A DNA stretch of 64,000 nt from Micromonospora chersina (GTDB taxonomy: Bacteria; Actinomycetota; Actinomycetes; Mycobacteriales; Micromonosporaceae). The position numbers were made by a program, and so were the translations under genes. The stretch is from NCBI RefSeq assembly GCF_900091475.1, contig NZ_FMIB01000002.1:6448001-6512000 (forward strand). Direction: 5' to 3'. The notes below the pieces were generated by a model. The model ran no database searches, had not been told where the DNA came from, and saw nothing but the letters and a program-made list of their open reading frames with translations. Below are positions 42,850 to 52,329 of the stretch, piece by piece (positions within the stretch are counted from its first letter, which is position 1; every line of letters begins with the position of its first letter).

Positions 42850-45465
42850 GTGGGCGCAGGTCCCGACCCGGCTCGCGATACGGCGTCGCAGCCGCGCCGG
42901 AGCCCGTCCGAGGACCGGGTGGCACCGCACCGGCGGCGCTCGCGCTTCCGGTTGCGGGACTGGCGGATGCGTACCAAGCTCGCCACCGTGCTGGTGCTGC
43001 CCTCGGTGGCGTTCCTGGTGCTCGCCGGGGTGCAGACCCGCGGGCTGGTGGGGCAGACCACCGCGCTGAGCGACTTCGCCCAGCAGGTCGGCATCGGGCG
43101 GCAGATCAGCACCGTGGTGGACCGCCTCCAGCAGGAGCGGGACCGCTCCGCCGGTGAGCTGGCCGCGCTGCGCAAGGCCGGCCGCGGCGCCGACCGGGAC
43201 GCCGCGGTCGCCGCGCTCAAGCCGCTCCAGGACGCGTCCGACCGGGCGATGACCGAGCTGCGTGCCGCGGCCGAGCCCCTCGCCGACGCCGGCGCCGCCT
43301 GGCGGGTGGCCTATTCCGAGGTGTTGGAGGCGTACGACCAGGTCGTCTACATCCGCGCCGCCGTGCCGCCGGCCGTGCTCTCCAGCGACACCGTGCTGAG
43401 CAACTACCACCGGGCCATCGCGGCCCTGCTCAAGCTGCTGGCCGAGCCGTCGCCCGGCGACGACCAGCGGGCGCTGACCAACGCGGTGCTGCGCTACGTG
43501 CAGCTCTCCCGGGTCAAGGAGCTGTCCTCGCGGATCCGCGCCGAGCTGTACGCCGCCGCCCGGGCCGGCCGGTACGAGGTGGACGACCAGGTCTCCCTGA
43601 CCGACCTGCGGGCCCAGCAGCTCACCGCGCTGGGCGCGTTCCGGGTGGCGGCGACCGCCGACCAGGTCCGCCGCTACGACCAGACCTCGGTGGACCCGGC
43701 GTTCGTCTCGGCCGCCCGGCTGGAGGAGCAGACCCTGCCCAGCGGCACCGCCGAGCCGGCGCTGCTGCCCGCGACGCAGTGGTGGGCGGCCAGCGAGCAG
43801 CGGCAGGAGCTGCTCCGCCAGCTGGAGAGCGAGGTCCTCGACGACGCCGTACGCCAGGCCGACGACGCCAGCGCCCGGCAGCTGCGGGACACCCTGCTGG
43901 TGGTCGGCGGCATCGTCGGCGTGCTCCTGGTGGCGGTGCTGATCTCGCTGCTGGTCGGCCGCTCGGTGGCCCGCTCGATGCGGCTGCTGCGCGGCCAGGC
44001 GCTGCGGATCGCGCAGGTGGAGCTGCCGCACACCCTGGACCGGCTGCGCGCGGTGGACCGCCCGGTGGGCGCGATCGACGTGCCGCCGGCGGTGGTCGAC
44101 TCGCAGGACGAGATCGGCGAGCTGGCCGAGGCGTTCGTGGCGGTGCACCGCAGCGCCGTCGACGTGGCGGTCGAGCAGGCGATGATGCGGCGCAACGTCA
44201 ACGCCATGTTCGTCAACCTGGCCCGGCGCAGCCAGGTGCTGGTGGAGCGGCAGCTGGAACTCCTCGACGAGCTGGAACGCGAGGAGAGCGACCCGGACCA
44301 GCTGGAGAACCTGTTCAAGCTCGACCACCTCGCCGCCCGCATGCGCCGCAACGACGAGAGCCTGCTGGTGCTCGCCGGCACCGAGTCCAGCCGGCGGTGG
44401 AACCGGCCGGTCGGCCTCGGCGCGGTGCTGCTCGCGGCCAGCGCCGAGATCGAGCAGTACCAGCGGGTACGCCACGACTCCCGCTCCGACCTGCACGTCG
44501 TCGGGCACGCCGTGGGCGACCTGGTGCACCTCTTCGCCGAGCTGCTGGAGAACGCCACCGCCTTCTCCCGGCCGGACACGGTGGTGCGGGTGGTAGCCGG
44601 GGCCGAGGGCCCGGGCGCGTACGTGGAGATCATCGACGAGGGGCTGGGGATGAGCCCGGCCGCGCTGGCCGAGGCGAACGCGGTGCTGGCCGAGCCGCCG
44701 GCGGCCGACGTGGCCGCCTCCGAGCGGATGGGCCTGTTCGTGGTGAGCCACCTGGGCGCGCGGCACGGCGTGCGGGTGCGGCTGCGGGGCGGCCAGGAGG
44801 GCCTGGTGGCCCGGGTGCGGATCCCGGCCGAGCTGCTGGCCGCCGCGCCCCCGGCCGCGCTGGACCAGCCCGCCGCGCCGCGGATGCTGACCAGCCAGGT
44901 GGCCGCGGCGTCCCGGTTGGCGCCCGACGCCGGCCCGCTCCGCGCGGCGACCGCCGAGCTGCCGGTGGCCGGCCGCCGCCCGCTGGCCGCGCCGGGGGAG
45001 CTGCCCGTGTCGCCGCTGACGGGGCTGCCGCTGGGCGTGACGTCGCCCGCCGCGGAGCCGCCGCCGGGCGTGGCGCCGGAAGCGGGCGGGGCGGCCGTGC
45101 CGAGGCCGCGCCCGGTGCCGGGCCGGGCCGAGGACGTGCTCGCCCCGGCGGCCGGGTCGCCGGCCGGCGGTGGCTGGTTCAGCCGCCAGGGCCCGTCGTC
45201 CGCGGTGCTCGGTGTGACACCAGCGCCCGCCACGACGCCGGTCACCGGAGGCACCAACGAGCGGGGCCTGCCGGTACGCGTACCGATGGCCCAGCTCACG
45301 GCGGTCACCCGGCCCGCCGGCCCGAACCGGTCCGCGCGTCACGAGCCGGACCCGGAGGCGGTCGGCGGCATGCTGTCCCGCTACTACAACGGGGTACGGC
45401 GGGCCGAGGCCGAGGAGACCACCGAGATCTACCTGCCGCGCGATGAAGGAGGACGACGACAGTGA
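42850..45465 (+). CDS. Conservon-type sensor histidine kinase with nitrate-sensing domain
   Basis: An 871-residue membrane sensor, CvnA-like. A basic cytoplasmic leader of about 40 residues precedes transmembrane helix 1. A helical NIT-type extracytoplasmic domain (about 65-350) and transmembrane helix 2 ([20 protein letters not shown]) follow, then a HAMP-like linker, a dimerisation region with [14 protein letters not shown], and an ATPase domain with N-box [14 protein letters not shown] and DEGLGMS. About 220 disordered Pro/Ala/Gly residues end the protein. The GTG start has AGGAGG five bases upstream. The next gene overlaps its stop; together they form half of a conservon. Confidence 0.88.
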   Translation: MGAGPDPARDTASQPRRSPSEDRVAPHRRRSRFRLRDWRMRTKLATVLVLPSVAFLVLAGVQTRGLVGQTTALSDFAQQVGIGRQISTVVDRLQQERDRSAGELAALRKAGRGADRDAAVAALKPLQDASDRAMTELRAAAEPLADAGAAWRVAYSEVLEAYDQVVYIRAAVPPAVLSSDTVLSNYHRAIAALLKLLAEPSPGDDQRALTNAVLRYVQLSRVKELSSRIRAELYAAARAGRYEVDDQVSLTDLRAQQLTALGAFRVAATADQVRRYDQTSVDPAFVSAARLEEQTLPSGTAEPALLPATQWWAASEQRQELLRQLESEVLDDAVRQADDASARQLRDTLLVVGGIVGVLLVAVLISLLVGRSVARSMRLLRGQALRIAQVELPHTLDRLRAVDRPVGAIDVPPAVVDSQDEIGELAEAFVAVHRSAVDVAVEQAMMRRNVNAMFVNLARRSQVLVERQLELLDELEREESDPDQLENLFKLDHLAARMRRNDESLLVLAGTESSRRWNRPVGLGAVLLAASAEIEQYQRVRHDSRSDLHVVGHAVGDLVHLFAELLENATAFSRPDTVVRVVAGAEGPGAYVEIIDEGLGMSPAALAEANAVLAEPPAADVAASERMGLFVVSHLGARHGVRVRLRGGQEGLVARVRIPAELLAAAPPAALDQPAAPRMLTSQVAAASRLAPDAGPLRAATAELPVAGRRPLAAPGELPVSPLTGLPLGVTSPAAEPPPGVAPEAGGAAVPRPRPVPGRAEDVLAPAAGSPAGGGWFSRQGPSSAVLGVTPAPATTPVTGGTNERGLPVRVPMAQLTAVTRPAGPNRSARHEPDPEAVGGMLSRYYNGVRRAEAEETTEIYLPRDEGGRRQ

Positions 45466-45884
45466 CGACGTTGAGCCAGGAGGCACGGGACCTGAGCTGG
45501 CTGGTGAACGCGTTCGCGGAGCGGGTGCCCGGGGTGGCGCACGCCGTGGTGGTCTCCTCCGACGGGCTGCTCGTGGCGATCTCCGCGCACCTGCCCCGCG
45601 ACCACGCGGACAAGCTGGCCGCGGTGACCTCGGGGCTGATGAGCATCACGGCCGGCGCGGCGCAGATGTTCGACGGCGACGTCGTGAAGCAGACAGTTGT
45701 CGAGATGGGCCGGGGCTACTTCCTGGTCATGCAGATCCGGGACGGCTCGATCCTGGCCACGCTGGCCGGGGCCGACGCCGACATCGGCGTGGTCGGCTAC
45801 GAGATGGCGCGGCTGGCCAAGCAGGCCGGCGAGATGCTCACCCCGGCGCTGCGGGCGGAACTCCAGCAGGCCCTGCCCCGCTGA
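45462..45884 (+). CDS. Roadblock/LC7 domain protein (CvnB-like)
   Basis: A 140-residue single-domain Roadblock/LC7 protein ([18 protein letters not shown] at the core), the second member of actinobacterial conservons, where it is thought to modulate a partner GTPase. Its GTG overlaps the kinase stop by four bases, indicating coupled translation. The expected CvnC (DUF742) and CvnD (Ras-like GTPase) genes are missing: a terminator and a convergent GH1 gene follow at once. Its GTPase partner must be encoded elsewhere, or it works with the kinase alone. Confidence 0.88.
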   Translation: MTTLSQEARDLSWLVNAFAERVPGVAHAVVVSSDGLLVAISAHLPRDHADKLAAVTSGLMSITAGAAQMFDGDVVKQTVVEMGRGYFLVMQIRDGSILATLAGADADIGVVGYEMARLAKQAGEMLTPALRAELQQALPR

Positions 45885-45898
45885 GGGTGGGCAGGTCA

Positions 45899-45927
45899 GG
45901 CCCGGCCGGCGCGACGCCGGCCGGGCC
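45899..45927. terminator. Bidirectional terminator hairpin
   Basis: GGCCCGGCCGGCG (45899-45911) pairs perfectly with 45915-45927 around CGA. It lies between the convergent CvnB-like and GH1 genes. Confidence 0.85.
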
Positions 45928-45934
45928 GGCCCGG

Positions 45935-47428
45935 CTAGAGCCCGTTGCGGCGGATCACGTCGCGGTACCAGTGGGCGCTGCGCTTGAGCACCCGGCGCTG
46001 GGTCGGGTAGTCCACGTAGACCAGGCCCCAGCGCTGCTCGTACCCCTCGGCCCACTCGAAGTTGTCCAGCAGCGACCAGACGTGGTAGCTCTCCAGCGGC
46101 ACCCCGTCCCGGATCGCCCGGTGGGCGGCGGCGAAGTGGTCGCGGAGGAAGTCGATCCGCGCGCTGTCGTCGACGGTGCCGTCCGCGGCGAGGGTGTCCG
46201 GGCAGGGCAGGCCGTTCTCGGTGATGGTGATCGGCACCCGGCCGTAGTCGCGGGTGACCCGGGTCAGGATGTCGTACATCCCCTCGGGGTAGATCTGCTG
46301 CCACTCCGCCTCGGAGGTCGGCCACCGGCGGACCGTGTCGCCCTGGCCGGTGACGTAGATCGGCGTGTAGTACTGCACGGCGAGCAGGTCGACCGGGCTG
46401 GAGATGATCTTCAGGTCGCCGTCCCGCACGCCGCGGACCATCCGGCTGTCGGCGCCCAGGTCCGCCAGCACGTCCTCCGGGTACGCGCCCTTGAAGATCG
46501 AGTCCAGGTAGAGCCGGTTCTCGTAGCCGTCGTACAGCCGGGTCGCGGTGGCCGCCTCGGCGGTGTCGTCGGCCGGGTAGCAGGGGTGCAGGTTCAGCGC
46601 CGGGCCGATCCGTCCCCCGACACCGGCGGCGCGCAGCGCGCGGACGGCCAGGCCGTGGGCGAGCTGGAGGTGGTGGGCGACCAGGTACGCCGCCGCCGGG
46701 TCCTGCCGGCCGGGCGCGTGGTGCCCCCACAGGTAGCCGTTCTGCACCACGGTCTTCGGCTCGTTGACGGTCAGCCACACCGGCACCCGGTCGCCGAGGG
46801 CGCGGAACACCGCGTCGGCGTACTCGGCGAAGCGCTCGGCGGTGTCCCGGTTCTCCCAGCCGCCGGCGTCCTGGAGGGCCTGGGGGAGGTCCCAGTGGAA
46901 GAGGGTGGCCATCGGCGCGATGCCCCGCTCGTGCAGCCCGTCGACGAGGCGGCGGTAGAAGTCCAGGCCGCGCTGGTTGGGCCCGCCGGACCCGTCGGCC
47001 TGGACGCGGGGCCAGGAGATGGAGAACCGGTAGCTGCGCAGCCCGAGGTCGCGCATCAGGTCGAGGTCCTGGGCGTACCGGTGGTAGTGGTCGGCCGCGA
47101 CGTCGCCGGTGTCGCCGTTGCGGGTGCGGCCGGGGGTGTGGCTGAAGGTGTCCCAGACGGATTCGCCTCGCCCGTCCTCCTTGGCCGCCCCCTCGATCTG
47201 GTAGGCCGAGGTGGCCGCGCCCCAGCCGAAGTCGGACGGGAAGCGCAGCGCGCCGTCGGGGTCGGCGTCGTCGTGGGGATCGGGCGTGCCGTCGCAGCCG
47301 GCGACGGCGGCGGCGGACGCGACGGTCCCGGCCGCGGCGGCGCCGGCCAGCCCGGTCCGGGCCGCGCCGGCGGCGGTCGCGGAGAGGGCGGCACGGCGGA
47401 GCAGGCGCCGTCTGGTGAGTAGCGACAT
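45935..47428 (-). CDS. GH1 beta-glucosidase, Tat lipoprotein
   Basis: A 497-residue GH1 enzyme. The catalytic pair is clear: acid/base Glu in LTVNEPK and nucleophile Glu in ITENGLP; YRFSISWPRV and LLDNFEWAEGY are also typical. Unlike most actinobacterial beta-glucosidases it has a Tat-type signal (TRRRLLRR, residues 5-12) ending in a lipobox (VAGC, Cys45), so it should be anchored outside the membrane. It would split cellobiose released by the neighbouring GH48 cellulase. ATG 47428 has GAGGAGA upstream. A CebR-like box overlaps its likely -10 region. Confidence 0.88.
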   Translation of the reverse strand: MSLLTRRRLLRRAALSATAAGAARTGLAGAAAAGTVASAAAVAGCDGTPDPHDDADPDGALRFPSDFGWGAATSAYQIEGAAKEDGRGESVWDTFSHTPGRTRNGDTGDVAADHYHRYAQDLDLMRDLGLRSYRFSISWPRVQADGSGGPNQRGLDFYRRLVDGLHERGIAPMATLFHWDLPQALQDAGGWENRDTAERFAEYADAVFRALGDRVPVWLTVNEPKTVVQNGYLWGHHAPGRQDPAAAYLVAHHLQLAHGLAVRALRAAGVGGRIGPALNLHPCYPADDTAEAATATRLYDGYENRLYLDSIFKGAYPEDVLADLGADSRMVRGVRDGDLKIISSPVDLLAVQYYTPIYVTGQGDTVRRWPTSEAEWQQIYPEGMYDILTRVTRDYGRVPITITENGLPCPDTLAADGTVDDSARIDFLRDHFAAAHRAIRDGVPLESYHVWSLLDNFEWAEGYEQRWGLVYVDYPTQRRVLKRSAHWYRDVIRRNGL

Positions 47429-47465
47429 GGGCGTTCTCCTCGGAGTGACTGGCCGCCCTGGGGGC

Positions 47466-47479
47466 CGGGAGCGCTCCCA
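47466..47479. promoter_or_regulatory. CebR-like operator, GH1 promoter
   Basis: CGGGAGCGCTCCCA differs by one base from the CebR box known in Streptomyces (TGGGAGCGCTCCCA). It touches the likely -10 element (TATGCT on the minus strand, 47484-47479), 38 bp upstream of the GH1 start. A bound LacI-type repressor would block that promoter. Confidence 0.7.
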
Positions 47480-47691
47480 GCATAGGCCAGGCGCGGCCGG
47501 CCGCGTCCCGAGGGCGGACCGCGGCAGGGGCGCGGCCCGGCCGCCGGGCGGCCGGGGATGTGGGTGGGCGGGGTGTCGCTCGGGGGCGGGGGCGAGCGGC
47601 GAGGGTGGGGCGGATAGCGAAGAAGGCCGTCCGGGCGGCGCCTCGCGCCTGTCCCGTCGGCCTCTTTTCCCGTCGACAACGGGGGTTTAGT

Positions 47692-47871
47692 GTGGGGACG
47701 GGGGAGGGCAACCCCCGTCCCCACCTGTGATGCACACACGCACGAGTGGAATTGGCGTCCGGTCGTGCGTGTCGCGCGGGAGCCGGGCCACGCGAGTGGC
47801 TCTGGTTCCACCTCCCTCCATGTCGGTGGGTGTTGGCTGACGGCGGCGTCCGGGCTGGCCCGCCGTCAGCC
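47692..47871. other. Cluster of three perfect hairpins in non-coding DNA
   Basis: In the 847-bp gap 47429-48275, three stems occur in a row: 13 bp (47692-47704 with 47712-47724), 10 bp (47736-47745 with 47763-47772) and 12 bp (47835-47846 with 47860-47871). All pair perfectly. No convincing gene overlaps them. They may terminate unknown transcripts or form one folded RNA. The rest of the gap holds the CebR-like boxes and GC-rich sequence without a gene. Confidence 0.5.
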
Positions 47872-47933
47872 GCTGGGCTGGCGCGCCGGGCACACGGGGG
47901 TCCCCGGCGATCTTGTACTTGCATCTCCGTCGA

Positions 47934-47947
47934 TGGAAGCGCTCCCA
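47934..47947. promoter_or_regulatory. CebR-like operator 1, cellulase side
   Basis: TGGAAGCGCTCCCA, one mismatch from the CebR box, lies about 330 bp upstream of the GH48 gene. Its exact reverse complement recurs 111 bp downstream, so a dimer or tetramer could loop the DNA between them. Confidence 0.65.
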
Positions 47948-48044
47948 TCGGCGATGCTTGCGACTGTAACGCCCGTCACGGGTTTGTGAAACCCCCTGAA
48001 CGAGATCGAAACATTCGCGTGCGTGTCTGCCCTGGCCGTTGTGG

Positions 48045-48058
48045 TGGGAGCGCTTCCA
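48045..48058. promoter_or_regulatory. CebR-like operator 2, cellulase side
   Basis: TGGGAGCGCTTCCA, one mismatch from the CebR box and the reverse complement of the box at 47934-47947. It lies 217 bp before the GH48 start, probably near the cellulase promoter. Confidence 0.65.
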
Positions 48059-48275
48059 TGGCACACTCTCAACCGCGAAGCGGAGCCAGCTCGCGTGAGT
48101 GCGGGCCGCCGAGGGCACCCGGTGACAACCGGTGCGGCGCCCCGATCCCCCCGGCACGGCCGGGTCGACCACCTTTCCGGGCGCCTCCGTCCCCCCGCGT
48201 CCGTCCTTCGTCGACGCGTGGAGGCGCCCCGCCGGGGCTCCGCGTCCCGGCCCGGTCCGAGGAGACACCGCGCAC

Positions 48276-51182
48276 ATGAGACTCATGGCCAGACGTCGCC
48301 GGACGGCGATGCTCGCCGCCACCGCCCTCGCCATCGGCGGGGTGGCCCTGCCGGCGGGCGCCGCGCAGGCCGCCCCCGCCTGCGACGTGACCTACGCGAC
48401 GAACGACTGGGGCACGGGCTTCACCGCCAACGTGACCATCAAGAACCTGGGTGACGCGCTCACCAGCTGGACGCTGAAGTTCGCCTTCCCGAACAGCACC
48501 CAGAAGCTGACCCAGGGCTGGTCGGCCAAGTGGAGCCAGTCCGGCAGCGAGGTGACCGCGACCAACGAGTCGTGGAACGGCAGCCTCGGCACGGGCGCCT
48601 CCACCACCATCGGCTTCAACGGCGCCTACTCGGGCAGCAACCCGAAGCCGACCGCGTTCACCCTCAACGGCGTCACCTGCAACGGCACCCCGGCCAACCA
48701 GCCGCCGACGGTCTCGCTCGGCGTGCCGTCCGGGCCCTTCGAGGCGCCGGCCGACGTGCCGCTGACGGCCACCGCCACCGACCCGGACGGCACGATCAGC
48801 AAGGTCGAGTTCTACCGCAACGGCCTGCTCGTCAACACCGACACCAGCGCCCCCTACGGCTACACCCTCGAGGACCTGCCGGCCGGCAGCTACACCGTGC
48901 AGGCCAAGGCGTACGACAACGCCAACGGCATCGGGGTGGCCGAGAAGTCGTTCACCGTCAACCCGGCCTCCGGCCCGGTGCTGGTGGCCACCCCGTCGGC
49001 CGTGAGCGTCAACGAGGGCGGCACCTCCTCGGTGAAGTTCACCCTGAGCGCCGCCCCGACCGCCAACGTCCCGGTGACCCTCGCCGTCGCCGGGGACAGC
49101 GACGTGACCGTGTCGCCCTCGACGCTGACCCTGACCCCGAGCAACTGGAACACCGGGGTCAGCGCCACCGTCGCGGCCGCGGAGGACGCCGACACCACCG
49201 GCGGCACCGCCACGATCACCGCCTCGGCCACCGGCTTCGCGCCCGTCGTGGTCACCGCCACGGAGATCGACAACGACACCCCGGGCGGGGACAACGCGTA
49301 CATCAAGAAGTTCCTCGACCAGTACGGCAAGATCAAGAACTCGGGCTACTTCAGCCCCGAGGGCGTGCCGTACCACTCCGTCGAGACGCTCATCGTCGAG
49401 GCGCCCGACCACGGCCACGAGACCACCTCGGAGGCGTTCAGCTTCTGGCTCTGGCTGGAGGCGCAGTACGGCCGGGTCACCCAGAACTGGGCCCCGTTCA
49501 ACAACGCGTGGACGGTGATGGAGAAGTACATCATCCCGTCGCACGCCGACCAGCCCACCGCCGGCGCCCCGGGCACCCCCCAGTACGCCGCCGAGCACAA
49601 CCTGCCCAGCCAGTACCCGTCGGCCCTGGAGCCGAACGTCCCGGTCGGCCAGGACCCGCTCCGCTCCGAACTCCAGTCCACGTACGGCACCGGTGACATC
49701 TACGGCATGCACTGGCTGCTCGACGTCGACAACACCTACGGCTACGGCCGCTGCGGCGACGGCACCACCCGCCCCGCCTACATCAACACCTTCCAGCGCG
49801 GCACCCAGGAGTCGGTCTGGGAGACCGTGCCGCAGCCGTCCTGCGACACCTTCAAGCACGGCGGCCAGTACGGCTACCTCGACCTGTTCGTCAAGGAGTC
49901 GGCCGCCCCGGCCAAGCAGTGGAAGTACACCAACGCCCCGGACGCCGACGCCCGCGCCGTGCAGGCCGCGTACTGGGCGCTGACCTGGGCCAAGGCGCAG
50001 GGCAAGGAGGCTGACGTCGCGGCCACCGTGGCGAAGGCCGCCAAGATGGGCGACTACCTGCGCTACGCGCTGTTCGACAAGTACTTCAAGAAGATCGGCA
50101 ACTGCGTCGGCGCCTCCACCTGCCCGGCCGGCAGCGGCCGCGACTCGGCGCACTACCTGCTCTCCTGGTACTACGCCTGGGGCGGCGCGTACGACACGTC
50201 GCAGAACTGGTCGTGGCGGATCGGCTCCAGCCACAACCACTTCGGCTACCAGAACCCGCTCGCGGCCTGGGCGCTGACCAACGTGCCGGAGCTCAAGCCC
50301 AAGTCGGCGACCGCGACCGCGGACTGGCAGAAGAGCTTCGACCGGCAGCTGGAGTTCTACACCTGGCTCCAGTCCGCCGAGGGCGGCATCGCCGGTGGCG
50401 CCACCAACAGCTGGGACGGCAGCTACGCCCAGCCGCCGGCCGGCACCGCCACCTTCTACGGCATGTTCTACGACGTCGACCCGGTCTACAACGACCCGCC
50501 GTCGAACCAGTGGTTCGGCATGCAGGCCTGGTCGATGCAGCGGATCGCCGAGCTGTACCTCCAGACCGGCAACGCCAAGGCCAAGGCGCTGCTGGACAAG
50601 TGGGTGCCGTGGGCCATCGCCAACACCACGCTCGGCACCAACTGGTCGATCCCCTCGGACATGAAGTGGACCGGCCAGCCCGCCAACTGGAACCCGACGA
50701 GCCCGCAGCCCAACACCGACCTGCACGTCGAGGTGACGGTGAAGGGCCAGGACGTCGGCGTCGCCGCCGCCTACGCCCGGACCCTCATCGCGTACGCGGC
50801 CAAGTCCGGCAACGCCGCGGCCAAGACCACGGCCAAGGGCCTGCTGGACGCGCTGTCGGCCGCCGCCGACGCCAAGGGCGTCTCGATGCCGGAGAAGCGC
50901 GGCGACTACAAGCGCTTCGACGACGTCTACAACGCGGCCGACGGCCAGGGCCTCTACATCCCCTCGGGCTGGACCGGGAAGATGCCCAACGGCGACGCCA
51001 TCGCCGCCGGCAAGAGCTTCCTGGACATCCGCTCGTTCTACAAGAACGACCCGGACTGGCCGAAGGTGCAGGCGTACCTCAACGGTGGCGCCGAGCCGGT
51101 CTTCAACTACCACCGGTTCTGGGCCCAGGCCGACGTCGCCATGGCGTACGCCGACTACGGCACCTACTTCCCGGCGGGCTGA
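48276..51182 (+). CDS. Secreted GH48 cellulase with N-terminal CBM2
   Basis: A 968-residue exported processive cellulase. A signal peptide (about 1-33, ending AQA) is followed by a CBM2 (about 35-133) with the two bordering Cys and three exposed-type Trp (NDWGTG, KWSQSG, ESWNGS). An Ig-like domain (about 145-235) and a Calx-beta-like domain (about 238-335) precede the GH48 catalytic domain (about 345-968). The catalytic acid is expected in [13 protein letters not shown]. It releases cellobiose from chain ends. ATG 48276 has GAGGAGA ten bases upstream. Two CebR-like boxes upstream and the neighbouring GH1 gene suggest cellobiose-induced expression. Confidence 0.93.
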   Translation: MRLMARRRRTAMLAATALAIGGVALPAGAAQAAPACDVTYATNDWGTGFTANVTIKNLGDALTSWTLKFAFPNSTQKLTQGWSAKWSQSGSEVTATNESWNGSLGTGASTTIGFNGAYSGSNPKPTAFTLNGVTCNGTPANQPPTVSLGVPSGPFEAPADVPLTATATDPDGTISKVEFYRNGLLVNTDTSAPYGYTLEDLPAGSYTVQAKAYDNANGIGVAEKSFTVNPASGPVLVATPSAVSVNEGGTSSVKFTLSAAPTANVPVTLAVAGDSDVTVSPSTLTLTPSNWNTGVSATVAAAEDADTTGGTATITASATGFAPVVVTATEIDNDTPGGDNAYIKKFLDQYGKIKNSGYFSPEGVPYHSVETLIVEAPDHGHETTSEAFSFWLWLEAQYGRVTQNWAPFNNAWTVMEKYIIPSHADQPTAGAPGTPQYAAEHNLPSQYPSALEPNVPVGQDPLRSELQSTYGTGDIYGMHWLLDVDNTYGYGRCGDGTTRPAYINTFQRGTQESVWETVPQPSCDTFKHGGQYGYLDLFVKESAAPAKQWKYTNAPDADARAVQAAYWALTWAKAQGKEADVAATVAKAAKMGDYLRYALFDKYFKKIGNCVGASTCPAGSGRDSAHYLLSWYYAWGGAYDTSQNWSWRIGSSHNHFGYQNPLAAWALTNVPELKPKSATATADWQKSFDRQLEFYTWLQSAEGGIAGGATNSWDGSYAQPPAGTATFYGMFYDVDPVYNDPPSNQWFGMQAWSMQRIAELYLQTGNAKAKALLDKWVPWAIANTTLGTNWSIPSDMKWTGQPANWNPTSPQPNTDLHVEVTVKGQDVGVAAAYARTLIAYAAKSGNAAAKTTAKGLLDALSAAADAKGVSMPEKRGDYKRFDDVYNAADGQGLYIPSGWTGKMPNGDAIAAGKSFLDIRSFYKNDPDWPKVQAYLNGGAEPVFNYHRFWAQADVAMAYADYGTYFPAG

Positions 51183-51190
51183 GATGACCA

Positions 51191-51227
51191 CTCCGTCGCG
51201 GGCGGGCCAGGCCCGCCCGCGACGGAG
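51191..51227 (+). terminator. Terminator hairpin after the cellulase
   Basis: A perfect 17-bp stem (51191-51207 with 51211-51227) with a CAG loop begins eight bases after the GH48 stop. Confidence 0.88.
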
Positions 51228-51272
51228 GCCGACACGGGCCGAAGGGGGAACGGAGCGGCCCGGTCGGCGGGC

Positions 51273-51342
51273 GGCCTGACTCCCACGGTCAGGCCGGGTG
51301 GGCCGGCCGTCCGGCCGACGCAGCGGACGGACCGGCCCACCC
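51273..51342. terminator. Two further tandem hairpins
   Basis: GGCCTGAC (51273-51280) pairs with GTCAGGCC (51288-51295). Directly after, 51296-51312 pairs with 51325-51342 with one bulged base. With the hairpin at 51191-51227 they make three stems in 150 bp. The remaining gap to 51437 shows no gene. Confidence 0.55.
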
Positions 51343-51437
51343 AACCGCCCGGAGACGAACTTGCCGCGAAAAAGCCCGCGAAAATCGGCGCTCCACGGGA
51401 TCACGCGAGCGCCGGCGACGGAGTAACGTATTTCACC

Positions 51438-51469
51438 GGAGAGGCCGCTCCCCCCGTGGCGGCCTCTCC
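51438..51469. terminator. Hairpin downstream of the DUF3159 gene
   Basis: GGAGAGGCCGC (51438-51448) pairs perfectly with 51459-51469; the right side continues into ATTACTTT. It lies 18 bp beyond the stop of the minus-strand DUF3159 gene and may stop transcription from either side. Confidence 0.65.
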
Positions 51470-51487
51470 ATTACTTTGCCCGGCCGG

Positions 51488-52171
51488 CTACCGCGCCGGC
51501 ACGTCGTCCGGATCGGACAGCACGACCGGGTGCCGCAGCCCCGGGTGACCCGCCGGCAGCGAGCGCCGGATCACCAGCCAGCTCACCGCCAGCGCCGCCG
51601 CCACCAGCGGCCAGGTCAGCGCCACCCGCGCCACCACCAGCGCGACCACCTGCCCGCCGAGCCACAGCGGGACGAACACCGCCAGCCGCAGCAGGTAGGT
51701 CGCCACCCAGACCCAGCTGCCCCGCCCGTACGCCCGCAGCAGCGCCGGATCCCGCCGCCACCGGCTCCGCTGGCCGAGCACCGCGCCGACCAGCACGCCC
51801 AGCAGCGGCCACCGCACCGCGATGCTCACCATCCAGGCCAGCCCGCTCGCCGCGTTCGAGACAAGCTGCACCAGGAAGAAGTCCGTCGCCCGCCCGGTCC
51901 GCAGGGCGATGAGCGCGGCCACGCAGACGGCGAGCAGCCCGACCAGCACCGAGCGCGGCCGGTCCCCGCGCCGCCACCGCCAGCCCGCCACCGCCGTGCC
52001 GGCCAGCACCGCGGCGACCACCCCGCCCCACAGCCCGGCGGCCAGCCAGCCGATGGCGAACGCCACCGGCGGCACCGTGGCGTCGACCGCGCCCCGCCGG
52101 CCACCGAGCAGGTCGGCCAGCGACTCCGGCCGGTCCCCGGACAGCCGCTCCGGCTCCGGCATGCTGGTCAC
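51488..52171 (-). CDS. DUF3159 family membrane protein
   Basis: A 227-residue membrane protein of the DUF3159 family, widespread in actinobacteria and of unknown function. About six hydrophobic segments are visible, together with the family landmarks LADLLGGRRGAVDATVPP near the start, the conserved RATDFF segment and WVWVATYLLRL. GTG 52171 has GGAGGAGGTG upstream; the ATG nine bases later is less well placed. It is flanked on the promoter side by the remnant TnpB element. Confidence 0.85.
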   Translation of the reverse strand: MTSMPEPERLSGDRPESLADLLGGRRGAVDATVPPVAFAIGWLAAGLWGGVVAAVLAGTAVAGWRWRRGDRPRSVLVGLLAVCVAALIALRTGRATDFFLVQLVSNAASGLAWMVSIAVRWPLLGVLVGAVLGQRSRWRRDPALLRAYGRGSWVWVATYLLRLAVFVPLWLGGQVVALVVARVALTWPLVAAALAVSWLVIRRSLPAGHPGLRHPVVLSDPDDVPAR

Positions 52172-52212
52172 CCGCCCACCTCCTCCCGTCGCGTCCCCAA
52201 CCTACGGCGTGC

Positions 52213-52329
52213 TTCATAAGTGAACGGCTGGGCGTTGTGAGCCATTGTTGTCGGTTGCTCCGTGGGTGGATTTCTGGGTCTGTACAGGTGGTGGCTGTTT
52301 GTCGGTGGTATATGGCATGGTGCGTTGCC
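52213..52329. other. Left flank of the TnpB element
   Basis: This stretch is clearly less GC-rich than its surroundings, as expected of transferred DNA. It begins with TTCATAA (52213-52219), whose inverse TTATGAA occurs at 53787-53793 across the tnpB stop. These may lie near the element's ends. TTCAT resembles the short target motifs next to IS605-family elements. The boundaries are tentative. Confidence 0.35.

Noticed and set aside
48069..51404. 1111-residue minus-strand frame opposite the GH48 cellulase
   Set aside because: The plus strand encodes an unmistakable signal peptide, CBM2 and GH48 protein; the antisense frame is a compositional shadow.
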